64,000 bases of DNA from Cristatella mucedo (taxonomy: Eukaryota; Bryozoa; Phylactolaemata; Cristatellidae). How positions within the stretch are numbered: the first letter of the stretch is position 1; each line of letters opens with the position of its first letter. The position numbers were made by a program, and so were the translations under genes. The DNA lies in assembly GCA_009760855.2 (NCBI GenBank), contig WPIO01000158.1, positions 744,227 to 808,226 on the forward strand. The letters are read 5' to 3'. Below are positions 25,101 to 36,712 of the stretch, piece after piece. The notes beneath the pieces were generated by a model. That model saw only the letters and a list, made by a program, of their open reading frames with translations, had not been told where the DNA came from and ran no database searches.

Positions 25101-28100
25101 GAACAGCCGCTGCCGGAGCCGCTGCTATACAACAAAGCTATGAAAGGAGAGCATTTTGGTAGCAAGAAATCGCAGAGAATATGACACTGCTGTTGCTATT
25201 CTTTTTAAAGGTACTGCCGAACAGCTTCGTTTACTCGACCTGTTCTAGCCGCACCGTATAAACTTATGTAATGTCTTACCGTTAATTGCACAGACCGGCA
25301 CCAGCAATCGCAGGCAGACAGATTGGAAATTGAGGCTGGTCAGAAAATGAGATTTCAGTGTCTTTGGGGACTCCCAATTAGCAGGAGCTGATTTACCCGA
25401 CCGTAATAATGTCTCCTCCAGTTTGATAAGTGGCACTTGATGTGCTAATTTAGCGATGTCTCGCTGACCCATTGGAAAGCAAAGCCTTTATTGATGTCCC
25501 CGGTGTGTCAATTTCTTAAAATCTACTGTCTATCATCAAGAGAAAAACTGAGTATCGGATACTTCTAAGACCCCTTCCATTAGAATAGAAATCTTTTGAC
25601 ACAAAGTGGCTGGAGACTTTCCTTTCGGGGGATTGTTTTAATACCCGGAACCAAGTCTATGCGTTTGCAATAAACTTTTCACTAATCAAAGATTCCAGAG
25701 TCAGTCTTATTTCACATATTCAGATTGGCCTCGATGCTGATTTTTGGTGCAGTTGATTACAGTTGATGAGCTCATTATTGGACGATGCCCCGGAGAGATC
25801 TGCAGCAGTGAAGTGAGGCGCTGTCGGGCTTTTCCCGACCCTCCCGTCTTAAGACGGCTGTGTAAAATAAGAAAGTAAAGTAATGCTTAGGTGATTCAGA
25901 CGCCTCATTTATAAAGTGGACAGAGGAGCTTTAGCGGCCGTCACTTTCGCTTACAGCGAGCACTAAAGAATTGCCTACAGCAGGACTCGAACCAGCGCAA
26001 GCACCTTACCCTCGTCTAAAACTGAGGGGCCTAAAAGAGGCGTGCCGCTCGCCGAGATTGACTGATTCGGGCCAGGTTCTATCCCCTTACAGAAGTTCAG
26101 CCTCTTAATGAACTACGTCCCTCGAGATTGGCTCTAGGTGCCTTTGGCTTGAACCATCATGCTTGTCATTCTTTCCATTCGCCCCAGTGAACTCGTCCGG
26201 TTTGACTTTTGTTATTCCGCTGTGATTTGCATTCGTCCCCGAGGGTCATTCAGTGCGAACTACTAGCCAAAGGTCTTATCAACCGGTTTCGATGAGTGTC
26301 TTGATGTTTTCTTTAGCAAGCTGGCCCTAAGCATGATAACTGTTTGCTTTTTCGTGCTTGATACCGCTCCTGTCACTAATCCTTGGATATTGATTCTCTT
26401 GCATCAAGTTGTAAATAGCCAATATAATTATTAAATTCTCTTAGGGCGCTATACGCGCAGCCAATAATCATTATTATTACTAGCCATGCCATAATGATGG
26501 TTTCATCCTCCATCTTGCGACCATAGACAACAGTGTTCCCAGATGCCATACTGTACCGTTCGCTATATACTACTGTTCTAAAAAAAACTCTGCTACTGCA
26601 ACCCCACACAAGGTGATCAAATCCAAGTTGTTCGTAGAATCGTAGAACTTATAAAAACCATTCAAATATCTCCTCTTCTTGCAGAGGCTGTTAGTCTGCA
26701 TGTTGTCCCATTCAGATTGTACTTAATCTTATTCTTACCACCAAAAACTTAATCTTATTCTTACCACCACCTTAACACCTCGAAATGCACTAAAGGTTCT
26801 CATGCAAGGAATGGAGAATTTTTTTTAGTTCACTCCACCAAATCTCCTAAATACGCACCGATAAAGACGAAGATTTGAACGTTTTGAAAACCTTATTAGG
26901 CTTCTGGCGTCGCAACGGGTAGCTAAGGAATGATAATGATCCTTTTCCTGAAGTTAATTAACAGACATATTTTTAAAATATTAAGCTTATTATTGTGGGG
27001 ATAGCAATAATTTACTCACAAAAAGCCGAGCGGTCTTGCTACCTGATCCTCACTGGGACAGCAAAAGTTGCTCGGCTCACATTGTTGCACAAAGACATGA
27101 AAAGTTGCTTTTCTGAACCACCTCCTCTTGTACAACGTTTTTTGAGTAAAAATTACATAAATCAAAAATAGCATCGATTAAGATTCTTCTAAAAAAATAT
27201 CATTGCCTACAGACCATTTCAAACTTTCTTTTGTTCTCACTTGAGAATATTTCTTCAGGTTTCACTACTCAGCTAGATAAAAGTGCAGTCCCGAAGTAAT
27301 TCAAGTTGGCTTTCGCTCGACCAATACTGATAACCCTGAGCTGGAGTCGGAGGTATGTGTATTCCCTCGTTACACCTTTACTGTTTCATATCGTTATCAC
27401 CGTTATCATACCGCTATCAAAAAATACTTAAATCTTTTTAGCCAAAACACCTTTCCCACGAATAACTGGCAAATGCACTTACGGCTGTCTGCCTCACCGG
27501 CAAGTACCAGGAATCTCGCTGCCACCGAGCAGCTCCTGAAGGATTTATTCTCGGCGCCTACTGTTCGGTCTACGAGCGTGCAAGTAATTAAGACATGAAA
27601 TTCACCATAATTTAAAGGTCAACTACAGTTCACTCTTATTTACCCCAAGGCGTCTTTTCTCCCATTCTCATTGCGGCAACAATAGCTCTCTGCTACTGAC
27701 CTATTCGACTGACCTCTTGATCAGCTGTCATGGTTTCGTGAGGTAAAAGCATTTGCAAAATAATTTTTCGGTGAAAGGTTTTGTGAGTGCTTCAGAAAAC
27801 GTTCCACTCTCGCAAAAAATGTTCTCGCTCGTAGTTAGAGATAAATAAGTACATGTGCATAAAAATTTAGCTGACAAGCTCTGGATCAACGTCGCAGCTC
27901 TCTGTCTCCGTGTTGCCTTTTGATGATAGTAGTACGTGCTTTCACTGCTATGAACAAAATTAGATTCATAAAAAGAAATCGAGCTCTGAGATGCAAGCAT
28001 CACAAAAATCTAAAAGAGGATCATAACAACTTCTGATCTCTAGCGATTAGTCGACCACTGAAGTGTCATATTATGTTATTATTGGATAAGAGTTCACCGT

Positions 28101-31100
28101 TGGTTCCTTGAGGACCGTGTACATGCCTTGAATCAGAATGCAATACTTCATTTGAAAGAAAGGTGAGACTTATACCTTCGTGTGACTTATTCTTGCCTGA
28201 ACCAGCCTCAGTCTGAGACAGATAACACCACAATGTGCATGTAGCGAACCGATCTCGTATGGCATCGCCAATATATCGGCATGGGAATACCTTGCATTCA
28301 GTTCTTGCCTGCTGCCATAAAAGCATAACGGTGGTCAGGTGCTACCTATCTGTTAGGATGCCAGCAGTTGATCAATCGCTTATCACATTGCACTGCTAGA
28401 TCTTGATGTCAGAGGAAAGAGCAGGAAGCGGGAGCCTGTCTTAATTAGCCTGCAAACGGTCCAGGGCCTGGCTCCTCTGCAGCAAATGCTTAATCTCGCG
28501 AGTTATGGAATCGAACTTTATCTGAGCAGCCATCGATACGCGCCCGTTGTTTAAAGAGTTCTGAGTCTGGGAACACTGCTAGGAGCGCCAGTAGTTTAGG
28601 CTGAGTCAGCCGAAGCGGTTCACATAGATTTATTCGAACACAGCATTGCTAAAGGTCTGTAGGAAGCCGCCAAAACGTACGTGCACATCTGCTGACCTCA
28701 GAGTCTTCCAGAAAGTAACTTGGTCGATGCTGGGCTAACGAGATTTCGATTAGAATATTCAGTGATCTAACTTACAGTTATGCGCAGAAGATTTCACGGG
28801 CTCTCCACAGGGACACTTTGCTGCCCAATCTGCATCTGAAGTGCAAATAATGGAGATTTAAGGAGGGATTTTACAAGTGCTCAAAATTTCCTTGTGCTAT
28901 GATCTCGCCGCACAGCCAGTTTCTGAGAAAGAAAGCTGCCGCCTGGCTTAGCATGACATCAACACAAACGTGTTTACATAGTGTGCTAACAGAGCTAAAA
29001 TAGAAAAAATAAGGGATAGCTAATTCGTTGAGGGATTTTGCCCCGTCTGTCAGTCTTATTATTATCAACGACTTCGACGCAAGCCAAGTTTCACCTAATT
29101 ATTCGATAGATAGACAGATGAGGTAGATAGATAGGCTGTGTTGTTATACACATTCCACACATAAACAGCTTTCAGTGGCTTTTCTCTCTCACTTCCCTCC
29201 TCTGAGTGAGTGCGCACGCTCCAGCTTCTTTACTTATGGGGATGGATTCTGCTTCATCTGCAACATGATCAGTGTGCTCGAGGCAATATGAATCGCTTCT
29301 AACCGCACGATAATGCCTCATTGATAGCTCATCCAGGCGCCTCAAAACCGTGCTGCACCAAGACGGGAAAGCGTACTCATCTCTTCCTCTTGCTTACTTG
29401 GTGCACCTCAAAAGAGGATTACAGAAGCCCCACAACCCTGGAGGCCATGGGAAGCCGTGTGTTCTCTCGGCGTGTGTGCACTCGTGCATGTACACGTGCA
29501 AGTGTGCCTGTGCCACCATGTGCGTTTGTATCTGTTTTGCTCCTACGTGCACGTGTGTAATTGTGTGAGTGCACAAATATGTTTTAATATATTTGCGTGC
29601 TTGCGCTATTCGTGGTAGTGTGTTCATTCCTTTCCCCATTTCGCTTCTCTCTTCCTCACTGTTATTGCTATGTTTGTGATTCTCTGTCTCTTATTTTTCG
29701 TATTCATAGCTGCTGCAAGCAAAAAATCCCTTTTGCAGTTCATCCATACATTAGGGCTGCATGCTCTCAGCCCACAAATACACACGGCTCCCATGCTCAC
29801 TTACTAACTCGGGTGCTCTGAGCGGCTGAGGCTGTTTTTCTGGTCACGGGACAATCAGGAATCATGCTAAGTAATAAGTAAAAGAAAACTGAGCAAGCAA
29901 CCACGACTAACCAAATGAATGCCCACAAGCCTTCTGGCTGGCAGCATGCTTCACTTTTCGTGGTAGCCTTGAGGATAATAACGAACTTGCTCAAGCCCAT
30001 GCAATCAACGAAATGTGCAGCACTTTCAGTTCGGGGCAAGCAGCAGAGCAAGCGATCCGGCTCGCATCGCCTCGTCTCCTCCTCACCTGTCTTGGCGAGG
30101 GCTCTCTCGACAAACAGCTGCTCCGACTCGGACTCGATGCTGACGAGCTGGCTGCCCAGCGATGCACAGTAGATCCGGGCAGTGCTGTGGTTCCTCTGCT
30201 GCTGCACAGCTGATGCATTGCTATGCTGCTTAGTCGACTCGGCAGCAGCCGGCACCAGCAGGTGATAGCATGATCCTCGGTGCTTAACGAAGCCTGCCGG
30301 GCATTGCTGTGCTGCCTTCGGGGCCTGTGGTGGCTGCTGCCTCCTCGTCCAGGCAGCTGCCTGATCCTGCAGCATGACAGGTGACGTCAGCAGCTTCTGC
30401 TCTGCTTCTCCTGGAGCTGCTGATTCAGGGCTCACGTTGTCAGCGCTTGCGTTGCCAGCTGACAGAGCCATCATCGAGTGACGTTCTCGTAGCCCGTCTG
30501 CAGCTGCTGATGATCGTAACAGCAAAGTAAGCACTGATAGTTAATGCAAGCTCTGAGGACAGCAAATACAGCAAAAAAGTACGTAGGACTAGCACTGACA
30601 TGCATCAAATCAATGGTCGTGACCGTGACTCCACATAAAGCTCATTCTTATCAAGACCCTCTTGCTGACATGTTATACATTTGTATGACTCGGCCGTAAA
30701 CCTCGGTAGTCCTGGCAAACCTGGTGCAGCTGCTATAGAGAAGCACAGAGGGAGTGTTTTAGCATCTTCCATGCATGCTTCCACAGCTGCGCTCAATTAA
30801 AAAAACACTAGCTGATTTAACTGCCTCCTTTGTATAGCGACAGAAGAGCCTTTACGGCTATCACCTTCGCTTGCAGTGGCAATAAAGGATCACCCACCGC
30901 AGGATTCGAATCCACGACTTCGGGACCAAGGTCGTGAAAAGCAACCGCCTTACCTGGTGTGCCATCGCAGCTCACCACTTAACTCAGTTTAAGAGGAGCA
31001 GGGAACTGTTGGTGCTAATTGGTCCTGGATTATGGCTGCTAAGAGACTATCAGCTCAGTTCTTGAGCTACGAAGATCAGGAGCAGCATGTGTAACATTCC

Positions 31101-31535
31101 TAGGCTTTGATGTTAAATAAGCTTAGATAAATTTGAGAATGAGCACGAGGCTTCGAATCTTAGGGGCTCTTGCAGCACCTCGAAGCATGCTGAGTAACAC
31201 CGGGTGGGAGGATAATTTTTAATGCACACTGACATGCAAGCAATAGCAATGTATGTATAATCAATATTGCTCATTACTCAGCAATAATTCCCCCATGTTT
31301 CTGACTGTGTGTGCCATAGCTCAAGAGTGCGACTAGAATCACGAAGAATTCAATTCACAGGAAACACTCAAAAAAATCAGCACTGCAGATGCTCTCATCT
31401 AAGATCAAAGTTATAGGTTATGATAGCTCGGGAACAGCTGTAGCTAATAATCTCTACCAACTGTCACAACCCAGCTGATTAGCTTGCCAGCGCTTTAATA
31501 AACAGGTTCTTGATAGAGAGATAGATTAGATAGAT

Positions 31536-31614
<79 letters not shown>

Positions 31615-31677
31615 GATAGAGAGACAGGCAGACAGACAGGCAGAAAGAGTGAGAGAGACAGACAGACACAGACAGAC

Positions 31678-31741
<64 letters not shown>

Positions 31742-34700
31742 GTTCGGTCATCCGTTAGCTATATTTAGCCTGTGCACTTGCTTCGAATGACCAGAAACTT
31801 GTAAAACATACTGACCTGATGCATCTGCACAAGCGATTGAATCTGAGTTAAAAACTCTGAAATTAAAACTGTCAATGGTCTGAAGAGGTGATGTAATAAT
31901 GCTACATAGCGCTACACAGCCTTTCTAGGCGCTTTACATATGTTGCAAAGGAAACTTGATCGAATGGTTAGTGGTAGCTAGATCCTGATTACCTCTTACT
32001 GATCATATTGCATTGAGCATGGCATACAATTTGCCAGCCCCTACGACACCGAATCAAGCCATGCAGGTGACCAGTACTTACTCTGCACTGGAAGTATGGC
32101 TCGACCCAAATGTGCTGCATGTTTATGTAGCTTGCCCGTGTCACTACACGACGGTGAGATGATCAGTCAAAGAGAACAAGATTGTATACTAGCTGAAGCT
32201 TATTAACCGGAGCAACTTCGTCGGGAGCTGCCTCCAAGCCGGTTCATCACACTTGCATCTGCAAGGCTAATCACCTTGCCTGGGCCTTGAATGCCAGCCA
32301 AAGAGTCCCTATATCAAGCAGCCATTAGTCTTACAAGCAATCGGTGCTGTTTCTGCAGCACTACAGCAGCATGCTCCTAACACCTTAGATTTCCTAGAAG
32401 AGTGCGTCCTTAGGATCGCTATCCGTGCCGGTGCCAAGACATTGTAGCGGGATCAGAGAGCTAACTGCATGACACCACAATACGGCTGCTGCTGCAGTGC
32501 AGGGCTAGAGAAAGTGAGGATGCTGCCTTTCCTTACGCAACGACAACTACTCCCCAACTGCCGACTATGGCACATCTTTTTCAGCGGTCCTGAACTGCTA
32601 CTTCTATGCTACTCACTACCTCAACTGCTCTCCTGACTCTGCTATGCTTCCCACTTTCTCTTTGTGGCGTGAGACAAAGTCTGTTGGCTACCGAAAGCCG
32701 CTTAGGCTGTGAGTGAGCTATACAAAACTCTCCTGCGTAACACCCACATGGTCTTTATGACTTTGTGGAGTTACTGACGGAGATACATTGCATTTCCTTC
32801 ACTTAGAACAACCACAGTTGGTGCTCGTGCTTCCTGTTTCAAGTGAGCCATCCCTGACAACCTCTTCCCACTAGTGGAATACCTTTTTGAAAAAATACAC
32901 AAGAGATGGGCTAAGTGCTATCTCAAAGCATCTGATAGCTGTCAATCATTGCACGATCGGCAGCTGACCCACTTGCAGCATAGTGAGTGCTGGCCATCCT
33001 TTAAGGGTATGATCGTATCACACTAACACGGGATTGTGGTGTTAGATGGCACCATGCATCAACAATCCAAAGCTGGCTCTTCTTGCCGGCATCATGACCG
33101 TGCCAAAGTTTATGATCAAGCCAAGAAAACAGCCCAAAATTGCAGCCTCCTAAAGCCTAAATGTAAAAGATTATGCCTGCCTTCCAGACCACTAGCATTT
33201 GTAGATTTCCTGTAAAGCATTATTTGGCTTTAACTTTTGCAATCTAGATCAGATGAACGAAATTTTGTCCTACTGACACTTAAACAGGACTGCTCGTATT
33301 CTGCTTAAAACAGCTTTACACAATTTATATCGGACCTTGCTTGCTAGATCCAATCGAGATTTTGAGCTACCCAACGAACGGCAAATGCTCTGCTGCAAGT
33401 TTGTCATGACTTTCTGGTTAATGCTGATCAGGTTTAGACATCTTTGCTAGCTCTCCTAGATCTCTCTGCAGCACTTGACCCAATTGATAACCAGATCCTT
33501 AAGCATATCTCTAATTACGCCTGGATATCACTGGCGCAGTACTAAATAGGGATTGATTCTATCTCAGTGATAGATATTATAGATGTTAGAGTGTAGATGG
33601 CTGTCGGTCAATCGATGAGCATTTAATGTACGGGGATAATATGTGGATGCTTTGTAGGGTCTCAGATCCCCTTCTTTTCGCTATCTCCCTCTGGCAGCGG
33701 CAGTCACCAAACGCAGTATCTGCATTCATTTCTAAAGACAGCACTATGATCTACCTATCCTTTGTTCCATCGAAGCCTTAAAGCATAAAAAATGAGGTTG
33801 GCCGATTTAACAGCCTCATTTGTATAGCAGCAGAAGAGCCTTAACTACTATCAGCACTGCTTACAGTGGGCAATATTGAATCGCCCACTGCAGGACTCGA
33901 ACCCACGACCTGGGTCGTCTAGAGCAAGCACCTTACCTCTTGGCAAAGACCCAGGGGCGATGCTCTGTATCGACTCACTTAATTCCCTTGCAGCGTGCAT
34001 TGACAGCATTTACACTTATATGGCTACTACATTCCCGAAGCTTAACGAAGATAAGACCAACCTAATAGTTGTGGGAAACCTAACCTATCTTTGTGTTGAA
34101 ACACCTCATTCCTAATATTGGTTCGTCGAGCCACTTGCCAAGTCGGCATACTTTCAGCTGAGAAAATTGCCAAAAATAGAGTATGGGGTGACAAGAATCC
34201 AACAGCCAACTAGTTCCCATTTTGTGACCCCAGATTTAGATTACTGTATATTTCCTTTGTTCAGGAATCTTGGTATTTGCCCTTAATGGTCTTCAACAGG
34301 CGCAAAACTCAACTGCTCGGCGAGCCTGTTATCAATAGGATAACTGCCATATCGTACAATTTCTGTCTGAGTTTCACCAGCTCCCTGTCATACATTAAAT
34401 CGACTACAAGATCCTCTCTCTCCGGCTTATAGGTAGCTCCACTAGCTTTCACCTGCTCACCTACCCGCCCTCCTTGTTCCTCCTCTATACTTTAATGCCG
34501 CCTGGGGTTTGGCCCAGGAGTTAACATGCTTGCCTTTAAGACCGAGGTCACGGTGCTTGCCTCAGACGACCAATGTCTTGGGCCCTAGCTCTGCTGCAAA
34601 TGTGAAGCACCTGGATAGAGATTGGGTTCTCTTAGGGCGCTATACCAATGAATTGTATTTTATTATTTATACCACCCCTTCTAGGCTTCTGGTCATATTT

Positions 34701-35702
34701 CAGTTTCCTACACAATTGTTGCATTCAGTTTGTCTGCACCGAAAATATGTAACTTGCTTTCGGCTACTGTTGCCACCACCATTAGACTTTAAATCATTAA
34801 TGTAAGTCTCAGCTAAAAAGCTGCGCTTGGTGAGTTCAGCTTTTCCACCCCAAATGAACTTGTTTTTTTTCCTGCAAGCTTTGCGTGCTCACCTGTTCAT
34901 GATTCAGTGCATATTACTACTAGCCAGGGGTCCTACTAACCAATGGCTTTGTGTATCTTCTTTATGTGTTTTTGCAAGCCAGAAGTCTAAGCACCTTGCA
35001 TTTCTTTACAACTCTTTGTTATTGCTTCTCTTGCAGCTTGTTGTTAAGCGCCTGGATAGAAATTTGGTTCTCAACGGTACTAAGCAAAATACTTCATATT
35101 ATTTATTATTATTATGAGGACTTCATGCATGTTAATTCACTGCTTTCGTAAACTGGGCCAAAGATTGGGCAAGTTTCTCCACAGCTACCTTCGTCTGTTA
35201 GATCAATATTTCAAAAAAGGACAAGAGTCAAACCACCTTGCTTCTGTAGGGTGGTGAAAAGCTATTGGAGCTGCTCTATGGTGTTAGCAGCATTACTGAT
35301 CTAGTTTACTTTCCACTGAAACTGTATTAAAACTCTTACTGAGAACAAAACCTTGCAGATTAAACTATGCACATCACACGTGAACAACAAGCAGGACTTG
35401 TACGGTGGCATGACAACACCAAGCGATATAGTCATGCTGCCAAGAAATTCGTGCTGTCATTTGGAGTTAAACCCACAAATCCTGACATCAAATGCTTAAA
35501 AGCTGTAGAAAATCACCATGTGCACATTTCTTTGCTTCATAAGTGTCAGGATGAATAGCTTACATGAATGCAAATATCTAGATGATATCTGTGTTGGCGA
35601 TGGGGTCGTTTCTTCACATCTTGTGCTAATCGTAAGACAAAAAACCAGCACCAAGTAACGAAGCATCCTCTTTGTTCGGCTGTGGCTTGGAACAAATCTC
35701 AT
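18829..35702 (-). CDS. Secreted C-type lectin-domain protein, three exons over 17 kb
   Basis: Exon 1 (35702 or 35666 to 35564) gives a signal peptide, MLRYLVLVFCLTIS, then EETTPSPTQ. Exon 2 (30533-30087) is an Ala/Gln-rich stretch followed by the N-half of a C-type lectin domain: CPAGFVKHRGSCYHL, ARIYCASLGSQLVSIESE. Exon 3 (19163-18829) gives the C-half: FWTSGRPV, GKWQWESTG, YVNWL, GGNCLVID, PCDQS, GLVCE, then a basic tail RGRKAKAKHKSD-stop. Both junctions are phase 1. Six cysteines match the long-form domain. About 294 residues from the inner ATG. The usual Ca/sugar motifs EPN or QPD and WND are absent, so classical mannose or galactose binding is doubtful. No membrane segment is seen, so it is probably secreted. 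Introns are 5.0 and 10.9 kb, filled by repeats. The exon 2-3 join is strong; the exon 1 link rests on phase and sense only. Confidence 0.75.
19549..19671 (-). CDS. Candidate internal exon in lectin intron 2, unknown
   Basis: Acceptor ..cagtattgaag, strong donor CA/GTGAGT. Reads LAKASPAKRTRFGEDSLSER, then RRTSPSVHEAGDALE. Its phases (2 in, 2 out) do not fit the lectin mRNA, so it would belong to another transcript. All frames here are GC-rich and open, which weakens the call. Confidence 0.22.
20145..20242 (+). mobile_element. LINE-B 3' end
   Basis: cagcaagtgtaaagcgccta, stem-loop, and attattgttatt tail. Confidence 0.8.
20720..20970 (-). mobile_element. LINE-B 3' UTR
   Basis: Tail, reversed stem-loop (actcaatctctccctaggcg), and the tandem gacatgcacagggtcagcat block of the 3' UTR. 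Confidence 0.82.
21283..21700 (-). mobile_element. LINE-B 3' part
   Basis: AAT tail, stem-loop, 3' UTR and the end of the coding block. The last 50 bases hold a short imperfect duplication (ggatttgaggtttttatggg). Confidence 0.82.
21700..22807. other. Unassigned intron sequence
   Basis: In lectin intron 2. AT-rich with many stops; no repeat or exon recognised. Confidence 0.4.
22808..23430 (+). mobile_element. LINE-B 3' part
   Basis: ITRLLTDLHRVSVRRRIDFK block in one 129-codon frame, frameshifted at about 23150, ending in a degraded stem-loop and ATT tail. Confidence 0.82.
23437..23545. repeat. Degenerate short tandem repeat
   Basis: The motif ctgggatc / ccgggatc recurs about six times at spacings of roughly 15-25 bases. 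Confidence 0.55.
23815..24852 (+). mobile_element. LINE-A fragment, decayed
   Basis: From LSFKLSESA, just after the YADD box, to the 3' end with ATGAC/ACATT repeats at 24835-24852. Broken by stops near 24247 and 24425. Confidence 0.88.
25280..25463 (-). CDS. Candidate internal exon in lectin intron 2, unknown
   Basis: Acceptor ttgctttccaatgggtcag, donor AACG/GTAAGA. 61 codons, starting RDIAKLAHQVPLIKLEETLL. It enters in phase 0 and leaves in phase 1, which does not fit between lectin exons 2 and 3. No family recognised. Confidence 0.25.
25886..26031 (-). mobile_element. SINE-B
   Basis: Reversed tail, hairpin (cgcttacagcgagcac) and B box caggactcgaaccagc. Confidence 0.78.
26418..26483 (+). 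mobile_element. SINE-A or LINE-B tail fragment
   Basis: attaaattctcttagggcgc then attattattac. Only the 3' arm of the stem remains. Confidence 0.5.
26718..26768. repeat. Short tandem duplication
   Basis: acttaatcttattcttacca occurs twice, 26 bases apart. Confidence 0.85.
27442..27583 (+). CDS. Candidate internal exon, unknown
   Basis: Acceptor aaatctttttag. Reads QNTFPTNNWQMHLRLSASPA, then ATEQLLKDLFSAP, to CAA/GTAATT, a weak donor. It lies in the lectin intron on the other strand. Low support. Confidence 0.22.
30087..30533 (-). CDS. C-type lectin exon 2
   Basis: The donor ACAG/GTGAGG leaves one base. The frame carries the first three cysteines and the LVSIESESEQ helix typical of the domain. 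The acceptor ..attaactatcag at 30534 is inferred; an in-frame TAA at 30543-30541 forbids a longer start. Reading on past the donor gives 97 more codons with a hydrophobic run, but that would lose the second half of the domain. Confidence 0.75.
30796..30972 (-). mobile_element. SINE-B, complete
   Basis: actagctgatttaactgcct through caaccgccttacctggtgtg. Just upstream of lectin exon 2, same strand, in its intron 1. Confidence 0.88.
31515..31739. repeat. GATA microsatellite followed by GA tract
   Basis: About 23 GATA units to 31612, a mixed GACA/GAGA zone, then a pure GA run at 31679-31739. Confidence 0.97.
31905..31975 (-). mobile_element. LINE-B 3' end fragment
   Basis: cctttctaggcgctttacat and gatcgaatggttagtggtag. 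Confidence 0.6.
32527..32805 (+). mobile_element. LINE-A 3' end
   Basis: Starts at the cttacgcaacgacaactactc block and runs to the gacggagatacattgcatt end. No coding capacity. Confidence 0.85.
33270..34475 (+). mobile_element. LINE-B-like relic with RT remnants, split by SINE-B
   Basis: SLLALLDLSAALDPIDNQIL at about 33440-33500 (RT palm), CIDSIYTYMATTFPKLNEDK at about 33993-34060, and LEFHQLPVIH-like block near 34370. SINE-B occupies 33786-33960. Confidence 0.65.
33786..33960 (-). mobile_element. SINE-B inserted in a LINE relic
   Basis: ccgatttaacagcctcattt through gcaccttacctcttggcaaa. RT-coding blocks of the LINE lie on both sides. Confidence 0.85.
34501..34672 (+). mobile_element. SINE-A
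   Basis: Head ggtttggcccaggagttaac, stem-loop gcacctggatagagattggg...tagggcgc, tail attttattattta. Confidence 0.75.
35020..35117 (+). mobile_element. LINE-B 3' end
   Basis: ttaagcgcctggatagaaat stem-loop and ATT tail. Confidence 0.65.
35564..35702 (-). CDS. Probable signal-peptide exon of the C-type lectin gene
   Basis: ATG at 35702 or, better, 35666, followed by a hydrophobic core and a likely cleavage near STRC/EE. The donor CATTCAT/GTAAGC leaves one base, which fits exon 2. There is a TATATATATT run upstream. Assignment to the lectin gene is inference from strand, order and phase. Confidence 0.5.
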
Positions 35703-36134
35703 CGCAGTAAATCCGACTGTAAAAAATATATATCAAGCTAACAGCACGTGGTGATGCACCGGTATGCAGTATAGTCATCCCTCACCACTTCCCACTTTGG
35801 CTCTTGCTGATTCACTCCATCAAAATTTTTACAAATGCACGTACGTTCATTAAACAGTTGATCACGATAATGAAAATGATCCAGGGTGCACTTGGTTGTC
35901 TGAGTCAATTATCACCACTGTATTAAAATAAAACTTAAAGTTACTGCACGTATGGACTGTAGGCCTATGTATTCGAGCATGCCCACAAATCGTTCAATGC
36001 CAGGTGCAGCCGCTCGACCACTCCTTGTGTGTGGGCTAGAACTTTTTCCAAGCAATTGTTGTGGTGAAACCAAGCCAATCAGAGCGTGTTGTTCACTGAT
36101 TGGCTATCCTATCCTCTTCCTAGTGCAAGAACTA

Positions 36135-36262
<128 letters not shown>

Positions 36263-36559
36263 ATTGTGTATCAATAATAATAATATGATATTTGAAACAT
36301 CTAATATGTCTTATTTTGTCTAATCTAGTGGGTAATTCTTGTAAAGGGTGTTATTTCATGTCTCGAGCACTCTAATAATGTTAAAAACTGTATTTAGAGG
36401 GCCGTGAACAGGTTTTCTATGCTCTAACTACAAAAATATTCGATTTATAAATAAAGAATCCTAATTCGTAGAAACTCACTAATTGTGGTAGCGTCTGGAA
36501 CTGATTGACCTCAACAAACGAGGACGACTGTATGCACTTGCCAATGGGGCTAAATTGGA

Positions 36560-36712
36560 GAAGTGTAAGCAAGAACTACATTAAGTTTCCTACCAGGCTA
36601 AGCATCGTACTACCCGCTGTTGTGACTCAAATTGCTTAGCCAGACCATGTACGAACCTCAAATTCTTCGGAGACTGTGCCTTTAGTTCATATGCTCCCAA
36701 ACCCTGGATGTT
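36560..36712 (+). mobile_element. LINE-B, left part (continues at 38461)
   Basis: YQAKHRTTRCCDSNCLARPC-like block and FGDCAFSSYAPKPW, cut off at CCTGGA by LINE-A. Confidence 0.82.

Larger units (their letters stand above)
26484..29796. other. Unassigned intron sequence
   Basis: In lectin intron 2. Apart from a small tandem duplication and one weak exon candidate (27442-27583), no feature recognised. A TG-rich patch lies at 29480-29570. Confidence 0.4.

Noticed and set aside
29797-30086. Continuation of lectin exon 2 past its donor, including a hydrophobic run
   Set aside because: It lacks the second half of the lectin domain, which is found at 18829-19163 in the matching phase; read as intron.
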